Source of the DNA: Sediminispirochaeta sp.
GTDB taxonomy: Bacteria; Spirochaetota; Spirochaetia; DSM-16054; Sediminispirochaetaceae
DNA: 15,671 nt
Direction of reading: 5' to 3'
Assembly (NCBI GenBank): GCA_011046055.1
Contig: DSBN01000248.1
Coordinates: forward strand, 1-15,671
Shown here: positions 6,804 through 14,000 of the stretch, piece by piece
Numbering within the stretch: position 1 is the stretch's first letter
Layout of the letters: the number at the start of each line of letters is the position of its first letter
The notes under the pieces: model-generated
Databases searched by the model: none
Seen by the model: only the letters and a program-made list of their open reading frames with translations
Told to the model about the DNA's origin: nothing
Program-made: the position numbers and the translations under genes

Positions 6804-8026
6804 TGGCCGATCCCGCACCAACAACGATCGCGCTGCAAAAAATAGAATCATTCGAAGAGATCTTGGCGCTCATTCAAAAAGCTTTGGAGATGGAGCCGGC
6901 GGAGGTCTACCAAGAAGTATTAAAATCAGGGCTCCAAGGCCGGGGAGGGGCTGGCTTTCCCACCGGGCTCAAGGAGCAGGCCACACAGCAGGCCCTGTGC
7001 GACTCCCGCGGCCCCAAATACGTAGTCTGCAACGCCGACGAAGGCGAGCCGGGCACCTTCAAAGACCGAGCTATTATGGAGACAAACCCGAATCTCATGG
7101 TTCTGGGTATCTTTCTATCCGCCTACGCCATTGGAGCGGAGAAGGCCTACGTCTACATCCGCGGCGAGTACGGCGAATCGATCCGTCGAGTTCGAAGGAG
7201 CATCGAGGAGTTCTATTCCGCCGGCTACCTGGGCCGCCCTTGGGGATCCCGGGGTTTCCATCTCGATATCGAGGTGAAGCTCGGTGCCGGCTCCTACCTC
7301 TGCGGGGAGGAGCTGACCCTGCTTGAATCTCTGGAGGGGAAAAGGGGCTACCCCCGGATCAAACCGCCCTACCCCGCCGAGTACGGCCTCTTCGGTGCCC
7401 CTACCCTGATCAACAACGTCGAGACCTTCGCCCATGTCCCCTTCGTGGTCGAATACGGCGCCGAGGAGTATCGAAAATTCGGCACCCCATCCTCCCCGGG
7501 CACCAAGATTTTCACCGTCAGCGGCGACGTCGAAAAGCCCGCTTATTACGAAAGGGAGATGGGCATCAGCCTGCGCCGGCTCATCGAAGAGTCCTGCGGA
7601 GGTATGAGAAAAGGCGGCACCTTTGCCGCCGCCCTCCTTGGCGGAGCGGCGGGCACCCTGGTGGACTCCTCGGTTCTGGATGTCCCTATGACCTACCAAG
7701 ACCTGAAGGACGCCGGGGCGCTGCTCGGGTCGGGAGCCGTGGTGGTGCTCGACCAGAGCCGCTCCATATCCGTTATGCTGCACTCAATTCTCGAGTTCTT
7801 CCGGCACGAGTCCTGCGGCAAGTGCATCCCCTGCCGGGTCGGCACCGCCAAACTGGTACGGATGTCCACCGCTATGGCCGAGCTGCCTCCAGGACAACGG
7901 GCGGACATGCTCCGCCGGATGCTCACCGAAGCGGTTTACATGGATCAAACCTCGCTCTGCCCGCTGGGTAAATCACCACTGATTCCATTGCGCAGCGTCC
8001 AGCGCTTCTTTGCCGATCGTATTTGA
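6803..8026 (+). CDS. NuoF-like FMN/NADH-binding flavoprotein subunit of formate dehydrogenase
   Basis: NAD(H)-reactive subunit of the 51-kDa NuoF / FdsB type, 407 residues. FMN/NADH motifs: GLQGRGGAGFPTGLKE (43-58), NADEGEPGTFKDRAIME, and GAGSYLCGEELTLLESLEG followed by RGYPRIKPPYPAEYGLFG. The C-terminal [4Fe-4S] site is ESCGKCIPCRVGT with C338, C341 and C344, plus C386 in SLCPLGKSP. It ends shortly after, so it lacks the N-terminal thioredoxin-like domain and the C-terminal two-cluster ferredoxin domain found in bifurcating HydB-type proteins. A longer frame upstream exists, but ATG 6803 with GAAGGAGGAG just before and the MADPAPTT N-terminus is the sensible start. It catalyses NAD+ reduction with electrons from the catalytic subunit; use of NADP is not excluded. 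Confidence 0.93.
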   Translation: MADPAPTTIALQKIESFEEILALIQKALEMEPAEVYQEVLKSGLQGRGGAGFPTGLKEQATQQALCDSRGPKYVVCNADEGEPGTFKDRAIMETNPNLMVLGIFLSAYAIGAEKAYVYIRGEYGESIRRVRRSIEEFYSAGYLGRPWGSRGFHLDIEVKLGAGSYLCGEELTLLESLEGKRGYPRIKPPYPAEYGLFGAPTLINNVETFAHVPFVVEYGAEEYRKFGTPSSPGTKIFTVSGDVEKPAYYEREMGISLRRLIEESCGGMRKGGTFAAALLGGAAGTLVDSSVLDVPMTYQDLKDAGALLGSGAVVVLDQSRSISVMLHSILEFFRHESCGKCIPCRVGTAKLVRMSTAMAELPPGQRADMLRRMLTEAVYMDQTSLCPLGKSPLIPLRSVQRFFADRI

Positions 8027-8045
8027 AGGAGAAAAGGAAGAGAGA

Positions 8046-10772
8046 ATGAGCAAAACCTGTCGAGTAAAAATTGACGACAAAACTTTCCAGGTCCCCGCCG
8101 GCACCAAACTCCTCCAGGCGGCACTGGACCAGGGCATAGAGATCCCCCACCTCTGCTATCATCCACGCTTGAGCCCCACCGGAGCCTGCCGGCTCTGCGC
8201 GGTCAAGATCAAGGGGATCCGCGGCCTTAGCATGGCCTGTACCCTCAACGTCGACCAAGACATGGAGCTCACCGCCTTCGACGAAGAGCTCGAAGAGACT
8301 CGCCGCCACACCCTCTCCTACCTGATGGCCGAAGGGGACCTGGAGTACGACGGTACCTACAACGACGAACTCCGGGTACTTCTGGAACGGTACCGACTAC
8401 TCGACTCCGCCGAGTCTGATCCCTTTCCTCCGCGGACGCGGAATTTTGTGGACGACTCTTCTCCGGTACTCACCTACGACAGCGGCAAGTGCATCACCTG
8501 TTTTCGCTGTATCAAGGGCTGCGGAGAGATCCAGGGCAAGCACGTGCTGTCTATGGGCGCGCGAGGGCTGGAGAGCTGCGTCATCGCCGGTTTTCGCCTC
8601 TGGAGTCAGTCCGAATGCGACGGCTGCGGGGAGTGTATCCAGCTCTGTCCCACCGGAGCTTTGGTCGAAAAGGCCCACCGCCGGGAGATCCAATTGAACC
8701 GGATCGAAAAAAAGGTCCGCACCACCTGCCCCTACTGCGGCGTCGGCTGTCAGATAGAAGTCCTGGTCCAGGACGGCAAGATTCTCCGGGTCAACGGAGT
8801 CGAGGAGACGCCGCCGAACTACGGTCGACTCTGCGTCAAAGGACGCTTCGGCTACGACTTCGTCTCCAGTCCCGACCGTCTCACCAAGCCTTTGATCAAA
8901 CAAAACGGCCGCTTCCACGAAGCCGAATGGGACGAAGCCCTGAGCTACATCGCCCGCGGATTTAATGAGATAAAAGACCGCTACGGCCCGGATTCCCTGG
9001 CCGGCTACGCCTCGGCGAAATGCAGCAACGAGGACAATTACCTGTTTCAAAAACTCATGCGCCGTGTCTTCGGTACCAACAACATCGACTACTGTACCCG
9101 CCTCTGTCACTCCTCTACGGTGACCGCTATGCTCAAATCCATCGGCGACGGGGCTGGTACCAACTCCATCGAAGACTTCGCCCGGACGGACTGTCTCTTT
9201 GTCACCGGCAACAACATCATCGAGACTCACCCGGTGAGCGCCACCTTTATCAAGCAGGGAAAGGCTCGGGGGCACCATATCATCGTCTGCGATCCCCGCC
9301 GAACTCCGCTGGTCGACTACGCCGACATCTGGCTTCAGCCCCGACTGGGCACCGACGTAGCCCTGCTGAACGGGATCATGCACGTGATCTTCAAAGAAGA
9401 GCTGGTCGACCGCCGTTTTGTGGAGGAGAGGGTAGAAGGCGGTTTAGAATCTCTGGAGGAGCTCGCCCAGCTCGTCGAGGACTACCCTCCCGAACGGGTC
9501 CAAGAGATCACCTCGGTGCCGGCGGACAAAATTGCCGCCGCCGCCCGGCTCTACGCCCGCTCACCCAGCGCGATGGTCCTCACCGGTATGGGGATGAGCC
9601 AGCAGAACGTGGGCACTCACAACGTCTTCTCTCTGATAAATATGATGCTCATCAGTGGACAGGTAGGCCGAGAACTCTGCGGCATCAACCCGCCGCGCGG
9701 ACAGAACAACGTCCAGGGCACCACCGACGTCGGCTGTTCGCCCATCGTATATCCCGGGTATATCCCCGTCTCCGACGAGGCCAATCGCCGCCGCATCGCC
9801 AAGCTGTGGGACTGCGACTACTCGAGCCTCCCGGCACGGCCGGGCTTGAGCACCGTTGAGATCATGCAGGCCGCCGGCGACGGACGGGTCAAGGCAATGT
9901 ACATCATGGGTGAAAACCCCATGATCACCGACCCGGACCAGAACCACACCGCCGAAGCTCTTCGGAAACTGGAGTTCCTGGTGGTCCAGGACATCTTTCC
10001 CACCGACACTAGTGAGTTCGCCGACGTGATTCTCCCGGCGGCCTCCTTCGCCGAGAAGAACGGCAGCTTCGTCAACAGCGACCGCCGGGTGATCAGAATT
10101 CGAAAGGCGGTGGAGTCTCCCGGCGAGGCACGGGAGGATTGGCGGATTCTCCGTTCGGTGGCCGACCGGATGGGCAGCTCCATCGGCAGCTACGACTCGG
10201 CGGAGGAGATATTCCAAGAAATTGCCCAGGCTACTCCCATAATGGCTGGTGTGAACTACAAACGAATTGAACATGTGGGCCTGCAGTGGCCCTGCCCCGA
10301 CCACGGCCACCCCGGCACTCCGACGCTTTTTCTGGATCGCTTCAACACCCCCAGCGGCAAGGCCAAACTCTTTCCGGTCCACTACACCGAATCCAGCGAG
10401 CAGGCCGACGATCGGTTTCCCTATGTGCTGAATACCGGACGGATCCTCTACCAGTACCACAGCTCGACCATGTCCCGGCGCAGCAGCAAGCTCAACGACT
10501 TCGCCTCCAGTTCCTACGTCCTCATTCATCCAGGGGATGCCGAGACGGAACGGCTGGACGAGGGTGAGCTGGTGCGCATCTCCAACCAGCGCGGCAGCTT
10601 CACCACCGAGGTCAGAATCAGTTCCGGCGTCGCCCGAGGTGAGATTTTCGTACCCTTTCATTTTCGTGAATCCCCGGTGAATCAGCTGACCCGCGCCGAC
10701 GATCTGGACCCTTATTCCAAGATGGCGGCACTGAAGCTGTCGCGGTGTCGAGTGGAAAAGATTGAGAGTTGA
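8046..10772 (+). CDS. fdhF: formate dehydrogenase catalytic (alpha) subunit, Cys-type, Mo/W-bisPGD
   Basis: Oxidises formate to CO2, or the reverse, at a Mo or W bis-pyranopterin guanine dinucleotide site; 908 residues, soluble, no Tat signal. Order: N-terminal [2Fe-2S] domain (C37, C48, C51, C65); a region aligned to the His-Cys cluster of NuoG/FdsA that lacks its cysteines (about 85-120); two ferredoxin clusters (C149/152/155/159 and C191/194/197/201); a [4Fe-4S] in the molybdopterin domain (C228, C231, C235, C263); the oxidoreductase core; and a C-terminal dinucleotide-binding domain (near NTGRILYQYHSSTMSRRS). The active-site segment TRLCHSSTV places Cys354 (TGT, 9105-9107) with the conserved His next to it, so selenocysteine is not used. 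ATG 8046 is chosen over an upstream in-frame start at 8010 because it follows purine-rich AAGGAGAAAAGGAAGAGAGA and begins the domain directly. No fdhD or chaperone gene is nearby in the window. Confidence 0.95.
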   Translation: MSKTCRVKIDDKTFQVPAGTKLLQAALDQGIEIPHLCYHPRLSPTGACRLCAVKIKGIRGLSMACTLNVDQDMELTAFDEELEETRRHTLSYLMAEGDLEYDGTYNDELRVLLERYRLLDSAESDPFPPRTRNFVDDSSPVLTYDSGKCITCFRCIKGCGEIQGKHVLSMGARGLESCVIAGFRLWSQSECDGCGECIQLCPTGALVEKAHRREIQLNRIEKKVRTTCPYCGVGCQIEVLVQDGKILRVNGVEETPPNYGRLCVKGRFGYDFVSSPDRLTKPLIKQNGRFHEAEWDEALSYIARGFNEIKDRYGPDSLAGYASAKCSNEDNYLFQKLMRRVFGTNNIDYCTRLCHSSTVTAMLKSIGDGAGTNSIEDFARTDCLFVTGNNIIETHPVSATFIKQGKARGHHIIVCDPRRTPLVDYADIWLQPRLGTDVALLNGIMHVIFKEELVDRRFVEERVEGGLESLEELAQLVEDYPPERVQEITSVPADKIAAAARLYARSPSAMVLTGMGMSQQNVGTHNVFSLINMMLISGQVGRELCGINPPRGQNNVQGTTDVGCSPIVYPGYIPVSDEANRRRIAKLWDCDYSSLPARPGLSTVEIMQAAGDGRVKAMYIMGENPMITDPDQNHTAEALRKLEFLVVQDIFPTDTSEFADVILPAASFAEKNGSFVNSDRRVIRIRKAVESPGEAREDWRILRSVADRMGSSIGSYDSAEEIFQEIAQATPIMAGVNYKRIEHVGLQWPCPDHGHPGTPTLFLDRFNTPSGKAKLFPVHYTESSEQADDRFPYVLNTGRILYQYHSSTMSRRSSKLNDFASSSYVLIHPGDAETERLDEGELVRISNQRGSFTTEVRISSGVARGEIFVPFHFRESPVNQLTRADDLDPYSKMAALKLSRCRVEKIES

Positions 10773-10858
10773 TCGGAGCGGCTCGAAGACTTCCGTTCTC
10801 TACCCTTTTTGTATCATAAAGATACTATAGAACCACCCATTTCAGATGTCGCGCCCCT

Positions 10859-10867
10859 GGCCCAGAG
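10859..10867. repeat. 9-bp direct repeat, left copy
   Basis: GGCCCAGAG immediately precedes the hairpin element; an identical copy lies at 11009-11017 immediately after it. Consistent with a target-site duplication. Confidence 0.6.
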
Positions 10868-10868
10868 C

Positions 10869-10918
10869 GGCAATTCTAAATGTGGAGAATGTAAAACATT
10901 CTCCACATTTAGAATGCC
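10869..10918 (+). repeat. hairpin 1, perfect 20-bp stem
   Basis: Arms 10873-10892 and 10896-10915 are exact reverse complements around an AAA loop (10893-10895). A bulged A (10872) and three more pairs (10869-10871 with 10916-10918, GGC/GCC) extend it. No T tract follows (GCCTCCAACC), so it is not a classical intrinsic terminator. Confidence 0.9.
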
Positions 10919-10958
10919 TCCAACCGTTTAGATGCACAACTTATTGCTAAGCAAATGA

Positions 10959-11007
10959 AGCAAGTTCTAAATTTGGAAGTTAGTAAACTTCCAAATTTAG
11001 AACTGCT
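10959..11007 (+). repeat. hairpin 2, 19-bp stem related to hairpin 1
   Basis: Arms 10964-10981 and 10986-11003 are exact reverse complements around AGTA (10982-10985), extended by the A10963-T11004 pair, a bulged A (10962) and three pairs (10959-10961 with 11005-11007, AGC/GCT). It shares TTCTAAATNTGGA with hairpin 1 and has the bulged A on the same arm. No T tract follows. Confidence 0.9.
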
Positions 11008-11008
11008 G

Positions 11009-11017
11009 GGCCCAGAG
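11009..11017. repeat. 9-bp direct repeat, right copy
   Basis: GGCCCAGAG directly after the element. Its first bases belong to a 10-bp palindrome CTGGGCCCAG (11006-11015), which the left copy matches only in part (CCTGGCCCAG). Confidence 0.6.
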
Positions 11018-11026
11018 ACCGCCGGC

Positions 11027-11055
11027 TTCTCGATCACCCTTTTTATTGTTATATT
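11027..11055 (+). promoter_or_regulatory. possible uvrA promoter, leaderless arrangement
   Basis: TATATT (11050-11055) is a good -10 box, but the -35 position 17 bases upstream (TTCTCG, 11027-11032) is poor. Transcription would begin at or next to the ATG at 11062, which has no Shine-Dalgarno in its T-rich upstream (TTTTTATTGTTATATTTTGC). The site lies downstream of the hairpin element, so the element does not separate it from uvrA. Confidence 0.35.
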
Positions 11056-11061
11056 TTGCAG

Positions 11062-14000
11062 ATGGACCCGCAAATACTTGTCGAAGGCGCCCGCCAGAAC
11101 AACCTCAAAAATATAGATATCGCCCTGCCGCTGCACAAAATCATCGTCATCACCGGCCTTTCCGGCTCGGGGAAATCCTCCCTGGCCTTCGATACCGTCT
11201 ATTCCGAAGGGCAGCGGCGTTACTTCGAGACCTTCTCCGCCTACACCCGGCAATTCTTGGACCGCATGGACCGCCCCCAGGTGGACCGGATCGAAGGAAT
11301 TCCCCCGGCCATCGCTATCGACCAAACCAACCCCGTCCGCACCTCCCGCTCGACGGTGGGAACTATGACCGAGCTGAACGACCACCTGAAACTCCTCTAC
11401 TCCAAAGCGGCGGTATTGCACTGCGGTACCTGCGGCAAGACCGTCACCCGAGACGATCCGGACACGGTGTGGGAGAATCTTCAGACAAAAAATCTCGACG
11501 GGCGAAGGATGATGGTCACCTTCGTCATCCGAATTCCCGGCAACTTCGAAGTCGACGAGATCAAAGACGCCCTCCGTCAGCAGGGATACCACCGTCTCCT
11601 CACCGAGTCTTCGACGGAAATAGAAGTGGTGCAGGATCGGCTCCGTTTCAGTAACGAAAACAGAGCACGACTGATAGAGGCCGTTGAGCAGGCCTTCGCC
11701 CACGGCGGAGGAAAGATATCTATCTACCTCCTGGACAAGGAGAAACGGATCGACCAGACCCTTCGCTACTCCGAGGACCTCCACTGCCCGGTCTGCGACA
11801 TCCACTACCGAGACCCGGTGCCCAATATGTTCTCCTTCAACTCACCAGTGGGGGCCTGCGAAACCTGCCGGGGGTTCGGACGTACCATCGGGATCGATTA
11901 CGACCAGGTGGTACCGGACAAGACCAAAAGCCTCGCCCAGGGGGCGATCAAGACCTTTCAAACCAAGAGCTACGCCGTCTGTCAACGCGAATTGATGCAG
12001 TCCGCCTCCAGCAGCGGAATCAGGACCGACGTCCCCTGGCACGAGCTGAGCAAAGAGGAAAAAAATTGGGTGCTCCGGGGCGAAGGGGATTGGGACGATG
12101 GCCTCTGGTACGGACTGGAGCGATTTTTCAGCTGGCTGGAGACCAAGAGCTACAAGATGCACATCCGCGTCCTGCTGTCGAAATACCGGGGCTACCACCT
12201 CTGCCCCGCCTGCGGCGGGGCGCGGCTGAAACCGGAGGCACTGCTGTGGAAGCTCGACGGTCTGGACATCCACCAGCTGATGAGCATGTCCATCGCGGAT
12301 ATTCACGACTTCTTCTCCTCCTTTCGGGTTCCCGAACCCCGGGACCAGGCGGTGGAAGTGGTCCTGCAGGAGATCCGAAGCCGTCTCCGCTTTCTGGTCG
12401 AAGTCGGTGTAGGGTATCTGAGCCTCGACCGGCAGTCGAGAACTCTTAGCGGCGGGGAGGTGCAGCGGATCAACCTCACCACCGCACTGGGCACATCTCT
12501 GGTCAACACCCTGTTCGTGCTCGACGAGCCGAGCATCGGCCTCCACTCCCACGATATCGGCCGCCTGATCTCGATCCTCCGCCGGCTTCGGGACAGCGGA
12601 AACACCCTGCTCATAGTCGAGCACGACCCCGAGCTAATCGCCGCCGCGGACATCGTCATCGATATGGGCCCGGAGGCCGGCGAGAAGGGGGGAGAGGTGC
12701 AGTTCATGGGCTCCCCCGACGAGCTCATCCGCCGGGTCGGCAACCTGAGCGCCGACTACCTGTCGGGGAGAAAAAAGATCACTCTGCCCGCCGTCGAATC
12801 CATTCCCCGCCGGCAGGGCGGTATAACAATCCTGGGTGCAACGGAGCACAACCTCAAGAACATCGACGTGGAGATCCCCCAGGGCAGACTCACCTGCGTT
12901 ACAGGTCTCAGCGGTTCGGGAAAGTCCACCCTTATCCAGGAGGTGCTCTACTACGGTCTGCGCAAAATAATGAAAAAACCGGTGGAACCGCCGGGCGCCC
13001 ACCGGGCCATCCTCGGGGCCAAGGAGATCGACGAAGTGGTCCTGGTCGACCAGTCGCCCATCGGTAAGACCGCCCGTTCCAACCCGGTCAGCTACGTCGG
13101 CGCCTTCGACGCGCTGCGCAAGATCTTCGCCGGTCAGCCGATGGCCAAGGAGCGGGGCTACACCGCCGGCAACTTCAGCTTCAACTCTTCCAAGGGACGG
13201 TGCCCCACCTGCGGTGGACGGGGCTTCGAACACGTGGAGATGCAGTTTCTCAGCGACGTCTACCTGCGCTGCCCCGACTGCGACGGCAGCCGGTATCGAT
13301 CCGAGGTCTTGGAGGTCAAGGTCGTTCCTCAAGCACACGGGGAACACGCGACGCAGCCCCTGTCCATCGCCGAGGTGCTGGATCTGACCGTCGACCAGGC
13401 GGTCGAGCTTTTTTCCCAGGAGCAGAAGTTCCTCCAAGCCCTGGAACCACTGCGCATGGTCGGATTGGGCTACCTCAAGCTGGGCCAGCCTCTGCCAAGC
13501 CTCAGCGGCGGGGAGGCCCAGCGCCTCAAGCTGGCGGGTTTTCTCGGAGATACGTCGAAGAAGGGGGGAAAAAAACAGCACAAGCTCTTTCTCTTCGACG
13601 AACCGACCACCGGTCTCCACCTGCACGACATCTCCGTGCTGGTCGCCGCCTTTCGCAGCCTGCAGCAGGCCGGACACAGCCTGGTGGTGATCGAGCACAA
13701 CCTCGATGTAATACGCAGTTCCGACTGGGTGATCGACCTCGGTCCCGAGGGGGGAGACCGGGGCGGTGAAGTCCTCTTCGCCGGCCCCTCGGAAGCACTG
13801 ATCGAGCAAAAAGGTTCCTACACCGCCGCTGCCCTGCGGGACTATCTCTCCCGCTCCTTCCAGACGACCGTAACCGCCGCCGAGGGGCAGCCGACCTACC
13901 TGCCCGACCGGATCAGTATCCAAGGAGCTCGGGAGCACAATCTCCGAGACCTGGAGGTCCACATCCCCCTGGATAGTTTCACCGTTATTACCGGGGTCAG

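Larger units (their letters stand above)
10868..11008. mobile_element. 141-bp AT-rich non-coding element (MITE- or REPIN-like) with two long hairpins
   Basis: The element is clearly AT-rich within GC-rich surroundings and codes for nothing convincing. The ends are imperfect inverted repeats: left CGGCAATTCTAAA (10868-10880) against right, read inward on the other strand, CAGCAGTTCTAAA (11008-10996), 11 of 13 matching. It holds two related hairpins, each beginning one base inside an end, with a 40-base spacer (10919-10958). The 9-bp repeat GGCCCAGAG abuts both ends. This architecture fits a non-autonomous transposable element moved by a transposase encoded elsewhere. It lies between fdhF and uvrA, where insertion would do little harm. 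No other copy is in the window, so mobility is inferred. Confidence 0.55.

Noticed and set aside
9105..9107. Selenocysteine at the formate dehydrogenase active site
   Set aside because: The codon is TGT (cysteine), not TGA, so no recoding is needed.
8397..9383. Long minus-strand open frame opposite fdhF
   Set aside because: Antisense to the iron-sulfur and molybdopterin domains; no recognisable domain or ribosome site.
10777..10810. Intrinsic terminator just after fdhF ending in TTTTT (10806-10810)
   Set aside because: Only a short bulged stem (CGGAG with CTTCCG) can be drawn and the T run is 7-8 bases away from it; too weak to list.
10811..10825. Small palindrome GTATC-ATAAA-GATAC after fdhF
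   Set aside because: A five-pair AT-rich stem is easily chance; no known operator recognised.
10919..10970. Integron attC site, suggested by TTTAGATGCAC and nearby palindromes
   Set aside because: No GTTRRRY core or matching RYYYAAC could be placed (GTTTAGA and CTCCAAC fail at key bases), and no integrase or cassette is present.
10869..11007. The two hairpins as a pair of intrinsic terminators for fdhF
   Set aside because: Neither is followed by a T run, and the stems are AT-rich rather than GC-rich; factor-dependent or other roles remain possible.
10859..11017. CRISPR array
   Set aside because: Only two diverged hairpin units with one spacer, and no cas genes.
12634..13962. 442-codon minus-strand open frame opposite uvrA
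   Set aside because: Length comes from the codon bias of the + strand gene; the translation shows no motif, and the + frame is unmistakably UvrA.
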